A program made the translations under genes and the position numbers. Source: Phaffia rhodozyma (Eukaryota; Basidiomycota; Tremellomycetes; Cystofilobasidiales; Mrakiaceae). Taken from it: DNA of 64,000 nt. The stretch covers positions 620,001-684,000 of the forward strand of contig JACGZH010000002.1 in NCBI GenBank assembly GCA_014706385.1. Direction: 5' to 3'. Position 1 is the first letter of the stretch. Each line of letters starts with the position of its first letter. Shown here one piece after another: positions 44,401 to 56,820 of the stretch. Under the pieces are notes generated by a model. That model was not told the origin of the DNA, did not search any database, and saw nothing but the letters and a program-made list of their open reading frames with translations.

Positions 44401-46560
44401 GGCTCAAAATCGAAGATGGAGGATACAGGTTCGGCTGGTAGATCATCGAATACATCCTTAATGAACACAATCGAACCTCTCGCTCGAGATCAGTCACAGC
44501 ATCAAGAAGTTTTTTCCAATCTACAAGATGAACTTGAGACAGAAAGAGAAGGAGACATTCACCTGGTTGCCTGGCCCAGTACTAGACCGCCTACGAATCT
44601 TAACGTTCCCAATCATCTGATCCTTGACGACCACCGGTTCCTCTTTCTGACCGAACAATACCTTCCGAGCACTCCTCATCAAGATAGCCTTCCTCAATGA
44701 GTTAGGTCCTTTTGTAGCAGTCAAGTTTTTCGGGGTTTGTTGCATGACCGCACCAGGAGTCGAAGGAGCTACAAGCTGTTTGACAGACGAGCCTCCGATG
44801 GACGGAAGAGGGACAGAGTGAACCTCTGGTGACTGAGGCGTAGAGATTTCCGTTGATATAGAAGTTGGTGAGTCATGTCTTGGAGGGAATTCGTCAGGTA
44901 CTTGTTCAACGGAGGAAGTTGAAATTGGAGTGTTGGTTGGATGTTGAGCCGTCCGATAGCTGATTGGCGCAGGGGGCAGAGCTGGGTAGAGTGACGATCG
45001 GTTGTTAGAAGGAGCCTTAGCAGACGAATGAGGCGTTCGACCAGCTGTCGATGATGGTGTCTTGTGCATCAGAGGTTTCCTAATGGGTGTACCGTCTGCT
45101 GAGGCATACGGAGTCTCTAATGACACAGGCAGAGGGATGGATCGGGGAGTCGCTTGCTGATGGGAAACTACTTCGGTTTCCTCTTCTTCTTCAGCTCTCG
45201 ATTTTCTCTTGCTACCAGCAACGGTATCCAGCTGTGTGTCTGACAAGGATGGCTGAAGGATGGAACTGGCTGTCTGCGAGTTATCAGCATCTTTGTTGTT
45301 ACCCGGCAGAGAGTTGGAGAACCGTCGAGGCTGATGTCGAGAAATAACGAAAGCATTGGGGCGTGCGTTAGACAGATATACGAGATAATATAGATCATTT
45401 GAGACGCGTTTATTCCAGGTTTCTAGGAATCAAAAAGTCAAGCTCACCATCCAGATGGACTCTCGAATCCTAGTTGCAGTTGACTTGGACGATGACGCTT
45501 CCTCCTCGGATTTTTCGTCTTCCACTTGTTCCTGTTCGGAGCTCTCTTCAGAACTGTCATTTCGTCCATCATTCTCTTGATTTACCTCTTCACCATCTTG
45601 CGATGATAGACTCTCTGGCACTGGTCTTCTTAAAGATTGCGTAGATGACTGCGTTTCTAGCCCTTTTAGCGAGCCTATAGGACTGGCAGGCAGTCGAGCG
45701 GCAGCATCGTGAGCCGCGTACGGTGAAAAGGTTAAGTCAGGTGGAATAATAGAAAACCGGGTGGATGGACGTCGACGACGAGGAGTTGATACCTTTTTCA
45801 GATCATAATTTGTCGTCATGTCGAAGAACGATATTATTACACATGTAAAGAAAGCAGATAAAGAAAAGAATGCTCTAACCTCAACTTGCTTCATCGCTTG
45901 AATAGTACCATCCGAAGGTAAGCAGAGTAGCCATCTCTTCTTTCTCATCTCGAACGTGTCTCCCTCTTTCAACTCTACCTCGGCGGGTGGTTTGACTTGT
46001 TTCCCGTTGATTAACAAGCCTGTCTTTCCGAGTACCTTGAGGAAGGGCTGGCGGAAGCACCAAGATTAAAAGCGACCCGTCAGTCTGATCTAGTTGTCAC
46101 GCGTTGGGCAAAAGAGGATATAGAGCCAGACCTTGCGATCAACATCGAAAACCAATTCACATTGGAATCGGGATATATCAGGATAGTAGATTCGGACCTG
46201 AAAGGTCGCCGATGTCGAAAACAAGAAGATTAGTCAGGATATTCTCGCTACTATTCAACTGATAGCCAGACAAAGGAACGCTGACGAACATCATTAGAAG
46301 GATCTCTGAAAGAATCAGCAAAGCCATCATAGCAGTCCATTCATAAAACAAATAGATCACATCCATGCTGTCAGTTTACTCTGTATGGAATCCTATGTCT
46401 ATCACTAGTCGGAAAGGGATATTCACCTTCCAAATGTCGTCCGTTCTCCATCCACAGGGTATCTTTGAAGTTCCGTCCCATCGGCCTTTTTCAGTAATTT
46501 CAGCGTGCAAAACGTGCCCTCCTGAGGCCAATCCTCGTCTGTTGGCGAAGAGCGATCCAT
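41408..46560 (-). CDS. large FHA-domain protein with Ki-67-like features
   Basis: The start MDRSSPTDEDWPQEGTFCTL leads into an N-terminal FHA domain in several exons: LLKKADGTELQRYPVDGERT/TFGR, VRIYYPDISRFQCELVFDVD, then VLGKTGLLINGKQVKPPAEV. FHA domains bind phosphothreonine. The rest is long, low-complexity and charged with many SP/TP sites. It includes SARKVLFG (a K-V-x-F string fitting the PP1-docking RVxF pattern), acidic blocks (near 43990-44440) and two tandem motifs PTPNMGGLRHLFSTS and STPRFGGMRSLFREP. The last exon ends ARTNTRTKK. FHA domain, PP1-type docking motif and GLRxLF repeats recall Ki-67 of animals; that assignment is inference. Roughly 1.4-1.5 thousand residues. It is possible that more than one gene is merged, but frames stay open and splice signals fit one model. 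Confidence 0.65.
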
Positions 46561-46804
46561 CTAGAGCAACACAGACTAGTGTTCTATTCTCAACTACAAT
46601 CCAATGGATCGTTTGACTAGCAAGTCTCGATCGGCCGAGTGCAGTTTTTAATGGGTTATGGCTTCACTTCAAGGTAGATCAGAGGATTCGTTGTTTTCTG
46701 ATCCCCTAAGGGAAAAACAAGAGCGACGACGCGTCGAAGCTTACGTTAAGACGATACAATTCATATATAATTCAAGTGACGAATCAAGTCCAGAACCTAT
46801 ACTT

Positions 46805-48092
46805 TCACCTCACAGAGCTACCACCAAAGCCAGAGGTGGTTCTTACATCTCCCAGATTGCTTGAGCCGCCAGAGCCGTTTGATCTTCCTGGGTGGTGCTG
46901 CCCGGGTTGACGATCCCAGCCCCACCTTGAGGTCCATTCACCTCGATCCGAATCCCATCGGTCAGTTCTTCCGATCCCTCCGTAACCTGGATCCTGCTCT
47001 CTGTAGTACCTCTCTCGCTCCCTGCGCTGATTAGCGAGATAAGCCGCACCCATCGCACCTGCCCCACCTAGTCCAAGTCCTGTCCAGAACCCACCCAGAC
47101 CACCGCGTGAGGTGGAAGGAGCTGGAGTAGGTGTGGCCCCAGAAGAAGGCTTGGCATTTGGATCGTAGGGCGGAGGAGGGTCATTACCTCCACCACCTCC
47201 TCCTCCACCATGACCACCACCGCCATTGAAGCCGGGATAGTTACCTCCTCCTCCAGGTCTACCCGGACCGTCAGAAGAAGCTCGGCGCTCTCTCATACAA
47301 GAGTTTAAAATTGAGTATAGGATAAAAGCCAGAATAGAGAAAAAGAGCAGATTGAACGTGAACTGGAGGAATGAGTCAAGTCCTAGATATTTATTTTTAA
47401 CAGATCAAGACAATAACAATATCAGTTCAAACTTATCATCTCGCTGATCGTGACAATTTGATGGAAAGAGTCCTTACGAGATTTGTGGGAACCTTTTGGA
47501 TCCCGGTCAATATCTCCGGAAGGCTTGACAAGCGTGTAAGTTAGGCCACAAGATCCTTGTAGTACTTCAGTGTCATCTGGCCCAGACCATCCTTCGCAAG
47601 AGACTTCGACCTAGAAGCGTTGATCACTAGTCAGTCAACAATCAAATGAAATCTCTTGATATGAATCAGTAGTCAAAGGTCTCTTGCGAAACTCACCCTG
47701 CCCAGCTTCAAAGGACTCGGCAAATCTGTCTGACATCTCCACTGTATGTTACCTGACCCATCATTTCCCATGTTTGAACATTGTACCACCTCGACGTATT
47801 GTTCGTACTGTCGACAAGCTGAACCCACACATGTCAGCTGTGGGATCGGACTAGTCCGACGAGCATTTGTCTTTTGGTCGGGATACAGGGTACTTTGATT
47901 TTGATAATGCCGTATACATAATAAGAGCCGAATAAGTTTCGGAGTTGTTTGGTCCAGATCAACTCAGAAGAATTTCAAGACTTACATGGTTTGTATAGAT
48001 TTGAGTGGGACTTTGGTATAGCCTGAGAAGGCACTTGCGTGAGCGACGGCGACAATTGTGGCAACAATAAGGGCTTGAATTTCAAGCCTCAT
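46805..48092 (-). CDS. SARAF: SARAF/TMEM66-like regulator of store-operated calcium entry
   Basis: ER membrane protein that in animals slows STIM/Orai calcium entry. The start MRLEIQALIVATIVAVAHAS is a signal peptide. The luminal part carries KVPLKSIQT, YEQYVEVVQCSNMGNDGSGN, IQWRCQTDLPSPLKLGRVEV and SCEGWSGPDDTEVLQGSCGL, all Cys-containing SARAF landmarks. The membrane segment is FNLLFFSILAFILYSILNSC. The cytosolic tail is Gly/Pro-rich with DPPPPYDP, GGFWTGLGLGGAGAMGAAYL and a C terminus RTTSGFGGSSVR, matching the GFWTGLGTGG and TASGYGG ends of animal SARAF. Complete by these marks; exon phases between 47450 and 48000 were not all checked. Confidence 0.9.
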
Positions 48093-48936
48093 CTTGAAGG
48101 ATCTGATGAAAGCAGGTGGATAGCGAGTAGGATCCAAATAGCTAGATTCTACTTGAAGAGTGAATGAGTGATTGGTGGGTAGTGGGCGATCAAGGCAACA
48201 TTTTCTCAGGAAATGCAAACGAGGCTTGGAAGAGAAGACTTGCTGGCAATTGATGACGTGTCGGACGAGAGCGGTGAGCACTGTCTTCATTCCTTAGACA
48301 TTAACGTTCGTTCCCTCCCCCATGGCAACCATCATCATTATCAGATGAAGCCTAGGGATCCTGCTAGGTGCTTCATCTGCTTAGAGCTCCCCTGCTTATG
48401 AGGCGTATTCAGGATCCTTTAGACATCAAATCTGTTTCCTCAAGTTTTTCTTCTTCTCTCCACACGGTCTGTATTTATTAGGGAAGATGAACGACATAGA
48501 CAAAATTCTAGAGCATTATCTTGGTCCATCTCCCTCGAAGCTTTTTTAGCCTAGAATGATGGATGGAGAGAATGGTCGTGTCATTCATCTGGTTTGTTTC
48601 CTCATTCAACCCTATAAGCTATAGATACGGCCGGTAGAGAAGAAAGCCTTTATCCTCTGGAAGGTACCGGCGAGGGGCACATCACTTCTTTTTACAGGGT
48701 CTTGTTATACATGAAATAGTCTAGAGTTTCTAGTCCTTATGAACACAGATAGAACGATAAGCACTCACGAAACTAAGAGAAAAGGAGGGATAGAGGACGA
48801 GGGAAAAGCATCCAGACATCAATATTCAGAGCAGAACAACAGGGACAGGTTATCAGTCTCAAGCGACAATTGTGTTAACGGAGCAAAGGTGCCGTTAACC
48901 ACCATCCGCTTCCTTTCTGTTGACCTGCCCAACAGC
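48093..48936. other. divergent region SARAF / SAC1
   Basis: 844 bp with no supported gene. It holds the hairpin at 48342-48379. Otherwise I see nothing I can name. Confidence 0.55.
48342..48379. repeat. 38-nt hairpin, 10-bp outer stem plus CTAG inner stem
   Basis: CAGATGAAGC (48342-48351) and GCTTCATCTG (48370-48379) are exact complements. Inside, CTAG (48352-48355) pairs with CTAG (48364-48367) across an 8-nt loop containing GGATCC, with a two-base bulge on the right side. It is in non-coding DNA. Confidence 0.85.
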
Positions 48937-51900
48937 ATGTCGTTCTCTACCAGTCTTCATCAGTCTCTTGAGCTATTCAAGACGACAGATTACTTTGTAA
49001 GTTTCGTTCTCATTATCCTTTGCAAACCATCGCTTCTTCTCATCAGGATTATAAGAAGAAGAGACGCGTCATCTTGATCGGACCTGATGGTCATTCGAAC
49101 GTTGAAAACTCCATCACATTATAGATCATCCAAGCCACGAAAGCAACCTCCCCAGAAGTTGGATGCGAACAACTACACTTTCGTCGGCGAAACGGGGATG
49201 TGTACTTCAAAAGTCAGTTCGTTCAATGAGCTGTTTTAGCATGTAGATTCGTAAAACAAGGATGGAGAGAGCTGATTGTGTTGTTTCCTCTACCGCGTCG
49301 TTTCGGACAAATGAATGAATGAACGTTTTGACTGAGCAGACAGTGTAGAGAATTTTCTGAAAGATCTCGGCCCGGGCAAGCCAATCTATGGAATCCTAGG
49401 AAAAATCAGCTTGGCTACTGGTTCGTCTCACTTCCAGTCCCTCTGCGAGTCCCGAGACCTGATATCATAATCCTCTTAATCATATACAGTCGACGTGTTG
49501 ATTGTGGTTTCTAGCGTGTCCGAACCTCAGACCTTGCTTTCTGCTCAAATCTATAACGCCCAATCGTTCGAGATCCTCCCTTTGACTCCACATGATTTAT
49601 CCGACCCTAGAGATAGATACCTCTATTCCTTGATTGAGACCGGCCTTGCTGCTTGTCGAGGCCGGCTCTGGTTCAGTTACGAGCGAGATCTTACAAACAC
49701 TGTAGAAAGAACATTTAGAAAAGAACATCAAGGAGGGAAAGGAGAGCACGCTTTTTGGGAGAGTACTGAAGAGAGGTTCTTCTGGAACAAGGCCATGATG
49801 AAGGACTTCATCAAACACCCGGACGCAAACCTTGGCCGATTCATCCTGCCGGTAATTTTTGGAAGTGAGCGCTCTTGCATCTGAATTTCACGTCATGTCC
49901 TATATGTAACTGACTCGTTGCGTTGATGAGAAATTCTTTAGCCGTCGTGGTTAAATCTGCTCGGGTTAACAACAAGCCATTCGACTTCGTACTCATCTCT
50001 CGTCGATCTCGATATAGAGCAGGGACCAGGTACTTTACCCGAGGAATCAGTCCGGAAGGCCACGCCGCCAACTCAAACGAGACTGAACAAATCGTTGTGA
50101 TGGGTGAAGGAAAAGGGGATGAGTTCCAACTGTTTAGTTATGTCCAGACTAGAGGAAGTGTTCCGGTCTTCTGGGCGCAGGTCAATACTTTGAGATATCA
50201 ACCTGATTTGCAGGTGATGGATAAACCAGAAACTGTTCGTTGTATCTCTTTTTCTCTTTCGAGCTTTGGCCTCTGTGGCTGAGCGCTGATGTTCTTTTCA
50301 TCAATGATTGACTCAAATATGATAGGCCGCTGCGCTGAAGGCCCATATTGATGATCAAGTGGAGATGTATGGAGATGTATATCTCATCAATCTTGTCAAT
50401 CAAAAGGGCTACGAGAAACCAGTCAAGGAGGCTTTTGAGCATGCGATGGAACGTTTGGGTAACCAAAAAGCTCATTACGAATACTTTGATTTCCATACTG
50501 AATGCAAAGGCATGCGATTTGATCGAGTGCAGGGCTTGGTTGACCGATTAAAACAGCCACTGAAAGAGCAAGGGTAAGCGCTGGGTTGATTTGTCTGCTC
50601 TTAGGCATCCCTTTTTTACACTATCTTGAGATATTGACGAATCGATCAAACTTTTACTTTGGATCATAGATTCTTCCAACTGTCTGCCAAACAAAGTCCT
50701 ACCAACCCAGTATCTGTTCAAAAGTCCATTGTTCGAACCAACTGTGCGTCCTCGATGTTTTTTCCTAGTCTTGTGGGTTTCAACTCACGTTTGATGGTAC
50801 TTTTCAATCTATTTAAAAATTCAACTTAAAGGTATGGACTCGCTCGACAGGACGAATGTCGTACAATCCGCTCTGGCCAAACATGCGTTAACAGAACAAC
50901 TACGACTAGCGGGCGTGCTTCCTTCTGCACAGTCGATTGAGGACTACGAGGATTTCATGTTCCTCTTCCGAAATGGTCCGTGTTTTTCCTCTGCCTCTGA
51001 TCTCATTCACAATGGCTTTGAGAAACAAACCGCTTTTCTTCTTGTCCTTCTGATGTTGTCTCTAACCTCTCTTCTTGATATTCGGTTCATGGAATGCGAC
51101 AGTCTGGGCTGACCACGCAGACACGATTTCCGAGCCATATTCAGGCACAGGCGCGCTCAAAACTGACTTCACCAGGACGGGAAAGAGGACGAAAGCGGGC
51201 GCTTTGCAGGATGGTGTTAATTCTGTAAAACGATATGTGTTCAACAACTTCTTCGATGGAAACCGACAAGTATGTTTCCCTCTTGTTCCCTTCGATCGCT
51301 AGTCGAAGGATTACTACAAGGTTGGATTTTCAAGAGTGAAGGGTTGACTAAATTGAATTTATTGTCTCTGGGACTGCCTCCTCAAGGACGCATATGACCT
51401 TCTTACAGGGTCATTTGATGCTCGAAATGAAGAGAACAAGTCTTTACTGAACCACTTGGTTCAGGAGGATCGGTCCTTGACCGAGCGTGTTGTATGTATT
51501 TAATTAGATTCTACCTTCATGTTGAGAGATATATATGCTAACAGTGTGAGTTTGTTGTGCTGTACTCTTATCAGATGCCCTACATATTTTTCTTTGGACT
51601 TTTGATGTTACTCTCTGCTGTCTTCCTTCCTCGATATTCCAGTTCGTTTTTTTGTTCTTCATCTCGCGATATCTCCGTTTCATCTGTTCTTCTCGATAAA
51701 TCTAACACTTCTTCCTATCGATTTTCTTGTTCCATCGATGACGACAAACAGAGGCGCCAATCAGTTTGTTCATCGCTCAATGGCTACCTATCACGGCGTT
51801 CGCCTTGTTATATATGCTTACTAATGGAATTCAGTTCAGTCCTCTTTCTTGTTCTTTCCTGTCCTTTCCCTTTACTTTCCTGCCTTGGCTCGTCATGACT

Positions 51901-52096
51901 TCTGACTCTGAGCGCCTTGCTATTCAACAGCTACGTAAACTGGCCCAGACTGAACCCGCCAGGAGAGATCTTGTCATGGGAAGGCCCCGGTTTCCGGTCC
52001 GTCAGAAAAGGAAGAGGTGGCGATCTCTGGGGATTCAAAGGACGAGTTCTGGTCGATTCAAAGCCTTTTGGTGTAAGGGAGAAGAAGGACATTTAG
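48937..52096 (+). CDS. SAC1: phosphoinositide phosphatase Sac1
   Basis: Dephosphorylates PtdIns4P at ER and Golgi membranes. The start [20 protein letters not shown] is followed by [60 protein letters not shown] and [20 protein letters not shown]. Next are [17 protein letters not shown] and the catalytic loop [17 protein letters not shown] (the family's CxDxLxRT/S motif), then [20 protein letters not shown]. Two membrane segments ([36 protein letters not shown]) flank a short lumenal link. The tail reads TNGIHYVNWPRL and ends REKKDI. About a dozen introns. The final junctions (A/AG and CA/C) restore the conserved YVNWP. Confidence 0.95.
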
Positions 52097-52485
52097 AAGA
52101 GGGGTCCACTCGAGTCTCGGATAGGTCTCCAGTCGTTTAATCAATATCTCTGGCAACAGAGATTATCTTTACCTTCTTATTCTTTTGCTTGGCTGTCCGC
52201 CGTATTTCATCATCCCGTTCAAAAAATGATTTCGATTGACTGATAATTTATCATTTTGTGATATCGTTCCCACTGTGTCTTTATTCTCTAAGAAGGAAGC
52301 ACGCGAAAGAACGTATAAGGGAGTGTATGTATGAGGGTTGAGGAATGATAGTACAACAAGACGAAAAGAAGGCAACGAGGAGAGTCAAGCAGGAATAAGA
52401 GCCAAAATGGTACCAGGGCAATGAGGAAAATGAAACAGGGTCCGGAAACGGAGCATGCGAACCATAGAAATGAAGAGTGTTCTTT

Positions 52486-53385
52486 CTATAGCAGGTCAAA
52501 ATCGTCCAACTAAAAGGTGTAATGATGAACAGCATGATAAGTATGATTCCCAGAAAGCAGGAGAAAAGAGGAAAGGATCGTGAGAAGCGTACCTCATCGT
52601 TGTAGGTCATGACTGTTCGCTTGATCTTGCTCGAATCCACCCAGGTGATGAAGTCCTCCATGTTTCTGGTGACCATGTAGGCCGGGTCGGTGACTGTATT
52701 AGGTCCAACTCGAATGTGACCCTGCTCGATGTACTTGACAGCCTATGGCGATCGAGCAAATGAGTCAATCAACAGGCACACGAAGAATCCAAATATCGAA
52801 GGAAGAATGAGAAGAACGAACAGTTCCAACGGTTTCTGCCATCTTCAGTCTACAAGCCACGACCGCAAGTCTCCGTCTACAGAACCCAGAGACCGTCACC
52901 TTGTTCTCGACATCTGACAATTTGTTCTCCAAGTTGAGAAGACCAAGGTCGTAGCACTTGGAAAGAAGGTCGGCTTCCATCTTTGCTCGAAATGGATCCG
53001 CAGCGGGCAGTTGTGAAACTTTGTGGGCCAATGCACGAAGAAGACCGGCCAGCTTGTTGTACCTAGGATTGAAAGAGCAAGCAAAGCTAAGGCGTCAGTC
53101 AGGTCTACAAAACAAAACGAAAGTAAGAATGTTGAGAGGGACGCACTTGTGGTAGTCTTCTCGCTCCTGGATATGATACCTACGCATCACTTTGACCTCT
53201 CGAAGACTTGCATCTTGCTTGTACTACGAGAGAGCATAAATTGACATCAAGACAAAGTGACCAACTGAAATCAGCCGAGGACAGGCGGAGAATACAAGGG
53301 TAGAGAAGGAGAGACATATTCAACGTACATTCAAGAAGTCAACCTTCTTGAGAAGTTTTTTCTCGTGGAACTTTAACTGACGCAT
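52486..53385 (-). CDS. IMP3: U3 snoRNP protein Imp3
   Basis: S4-like RNA-binding protein of the SSU processome. Exon 1 [19 protein letters not shown] is diagnostic. Then come [59 protein letters not shown] and [20 protein letters not shown] (S4 domain start), followed by [20 protein letters not shown] and [13 protein letters not shown]. After YNDE the last intron runs to a short exon encoding LDDFDLL, with the stop at 52486-52488. Complete and of standard length. It converges with SAC1 (390 bp between stops, nothing else seen there) and diverges from APC8. Confidence 0.95.
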
Positions 53386-53878
53386 CTGTGGAAGTCGGAG
53401 GAAAGTAAGACGAGATAGGGTGGAAGAGCGAGGGTGGGTGTAGGTTGTTCTCTGTCGTCTGTCTTTGGTGGTGATGATGAGGAAGAAGGAAGGTTCAAAT
53501 TGTTGTAACGCCACAAAGCGGTGTAATCCCTGAACTACAATCCTCCCTATTACTTACATGGAAAAGTACTATAAGGTTTTGTAATCTACATCAAAAGCAG
53601 TTGAACCCAACATAGCACACAACCATCAGGTCAACAACATCGAAACATCTTCACCTCACTCACAAACTCTCACTCACCACCTGCTGAGAGCTTTGATAGT
53701 ATCATCTTCTCTCGAGATCAAGGCTGTTCAATTGCTTCAGCCCAAGGAAATTCTCATCAGGCATCTTTATCACGATCTCTCCCGTCTTCATCGCACTCAG
53801 CCGAACCTCCTGACAAACAGATCAATATCAATATCGTTCAAACGTTTCCTGATCAAACTTGAACATTTACTTGGAAAA
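53386..53878. other. divergent promoter region IMP3 / APC8
   Basis: 493 bp. No gene seen; a plus-strand open frame upstream in frame with APC8 starts at a non-ATG codon and is taken as leader. Confidence 0.6.
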
Positions 53879-56795
53879 ATGGACCACAATTTCTGCACCC
53901 AGCTTCGCCAGTCAATCTCTGAGCTACGTCAACGTGGTCTCACTCAAGCCTCCAAGTTCTCTGCCGAACAACTCAACGCCATTCCGCTTGCGCACAGACT
54001 CCGACTACCTGCGAACCCAATCGCTTCTTCATCCTCCCTTGCTTCGGCCTTACCAGTATTTTCTACATCGACGCCCTCTCGTCCAACGGTTTCAGATTCT
54101 AGAAAAGGAATTAGAGGCAGAACTTCGTTGTCGGTGTTGAGTCCCAGCGAATTCATTCCTACTTCTGTTGGAGGCGCGTTCGATGGCGATGGCGATGTGG
54201 ACTTCGGGCTCTTCCCTCCGCACGAACGACCTACCGAACTTGGTAGTCTCAATAAAGGCACCTTTGCAGATCCGAGAGAAGAAGACATCTTTGAGTTGGC
54301 TCATTGTTATTTTGAAGCCAAGGAGTTGGATCGATGCGCATTTGTACTTGCAGGAGCAAGGAGCGCGAAGAGTGAATTTCTTAGATTGTACGCGACCTAC
54401 CTTGTGCGTGCACATACTTCGTTTCGGTCTTGAGTACTAGTAATTCAAATGATGCTGATCTTATAGAATTTTACTCTCGATTCCAGAGCGCAGACAAAAG
54501 ACTACAAGAGGGCCTGCCCACCGTTATGAGTTAGATCGTACCCTCTACTTAGCGGAAGCGACACCCTCCGAAAGATGCCCTTATACGTTTTCGCTTCTAT
54601 TTTCTTGAATCACAGCGCCAGAAGATGATAGACATCGACTAGCTCCTTCATTCCAGCCCATACTAGACGAGCTGAAAGACGCAGATGATCCATTCTTGAT
54701 ATATCTGTCCGTCAAGATTCTATTTCCATCGTGCGCCGGCATCGTCTTCCTTGGCCTTACCTGACTTACCTTACCTCTCAATCATCTAATTGCGCTGTGC
54801 GTCAAACAGTAAAGGGCTAATTCTGTTCCGGATTCATAGACGAATCGAAGCAGCCGAGTGGTTTATCGAAAGTTTGAAACGATACCCGTTCAATTGGTCT
54901 TGCTGTCTGAGTCTCGCACGTTGCATAGATTCTGAAGAGAACGTGAGTTGGTCCATTGTATTCCTCAGTGATTCAACCTATCTTCAGCACACGATTGAGC
55001 CTTTCCTCTATTATGTCTCAATTATGTTGAATGGACGGACTTAGCTGGATCAAATCATTCAAATTCTCAACGAACAACAACCTCACCCATTTTTCGACCT
55101 TCTTGAAATACACACTCGAATCGAGCTTCATTGCGCGACCGAACTTGTTGGTCACGCTCTGGATCAGCTTGAGCAGGACGTGTTCTCAATCGGACTTACA
55201 GACGAAGGGCGAAGGAATAAAAAAGTTTGGGTTTGGGGAGAGAGCATGAGAGGGATGGTTGCCTATCAGTTGAGAGGTTTGTTATGTTCATGTGTTTGTA
55301 TCTTCTCATATAATCCTCAGAGATTCACAACTGAACTTACTTTTTTTTCTGTCGCTCGTCCGCGGGACAATGACAGATTTTGAAAGCGCAGAAAGGACAT
55401 TCGACAATATGCAAGCCCTTGACCCATTTAGATTGGACGATATTGATATCTATTCAAACATGCTATACGTCATTCCAAAGCTCACCAAACTTGCCCAGCT
55501 TGCAAAGACGTATGCTTCCGTCGATCGAAACCGGGCAGAGACTTGTTGTCTGATAGGTAAAGTCTCCTTAACTCTAATATTTTCGACTTGTTATTTTTCT
55601 TAATCTCAGGAATGACTATATCTGACGTTGAACTGGCTTGATAATATATAGGGAACTTCTATTCCTCAAGAGGCGACAGACCAAAGGCGATTCAATACTT
55701 TAAACGGTCTCTACAACTGAATAGAGATTATCTACCTGCATGGACGCTGATGGGTCATGAATTCGTAGAGATGAAGAACAGTCATGCTGCTATCGAAGCT
55801 TATCGACGAGCTGTTGGTAGGTTGTTCTCATATGTTTCAACTCGACATGCTTCGTGTCCTGATGACGTAAACTGATATGATGTTAATCGTAGACGTCAAC
55901 CCGAGAGATTATAGGGCATGGTATGGTCTAGGTCAAACATACGAATTACTAGACATGCCTCAATATGCTATTCAGTATTACAACAAGGCCACCGCTCTTC
56001 GGTATGATCATCTCTATCTATTTTGTCGCTCTTTTGTTCTTTTGGTAACGTCAGTGCTTGACCTTTTTCGCTTGAATATCAAACAGACCATACGATCCCA
56101 GAATGTGGACGGCGCTTGCTCAAGTATATGAGAATACGAATCGGTAGATCCCTTTTCTCCGCGCTTTCTTTATTGAATTCGTTTCCTGATGTTTTCTAAC
56201 CCTGGCTTGGAAACAACTCAGTCCGAAGGAAGCCATTCAATGTCATGAACGCGCTCTTCTAGGAAACGACCCTGCTATCTCCATCCCCAACACCCTTCTC
56301 ACCCTGTCCAACCTCCATGTGTCCCTTGGCCATCTGGACGAAGCAGCCAAAGTTCACCGACGACTCTTAGCTTACGGTATCGCAGAAGGTGAAGAGGAAG
56401 GAGAAGCTGGCGAAGAAGTAGGAAGAAGAAGAAGTGCAAGTGTAGGTGTACTGGTCCAGAGTTGGTTGTTCTTGGCGAAGTATGAGCTGGCTGGCATCGA
56501 AAGAAAGGAAGAGGGCGTACAAGAGGGGTCAGACGAAGAAGGAAGGAGGGAGGGCAATTGGGGGCTAGCTGCGAGATACTTGGAGAATATCATCATTCAT
56601 GTAAGAATTCTTTATTCCTATCCTTCTTCTTTCCTTTCTGTTACTTCTTTCCATCTTGATTCTAACTTATATTCTTCTCGTTTCGACCCTCTTGACGCTC
56701 AAACACAAACGCATCAGAACGTGATGGAGAGAGACGAAGCGGAAAGATTACTGAAACAGATATCTGATCACCAAGCTCAGTCTTACCATGTTTAA
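53879..56795 (+). CDS. CDC23: anaphase-promoting complex subunit 8 (TPR)
   Basis: Scaffold TPR subunit of the APC/C ubiquitin ligase. The start [20 protein letters not shown] is followed by [12 protein letters not shown], as in Apc8. Later exons give [60 protein letters not shown] and [19 protein letters not shown]. Then the conserved TPR run: [80 protein letters not shown] and [19 protein letters not shown] Glu-rich insert ([14 protein letters not shown]) sits in the last TPR area. It ends DHQAQSYHV. About ten introns. An inserted element begins 25 bp after the stop. Confidence 0.95.
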
Positions 56796-56807
56796 GTGTT
56801 TCTTATC

Positions 56808-56820
56808 GTTGTCTGCTATA
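56808..56820. repeat. 13-bp direct repeat, left
   Basis: GTTGTCTGCTATA, identical to 58005-58017. It lies just after the APC8 stop and looks like one side of a target-site duplication. Confidence 0.75.
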
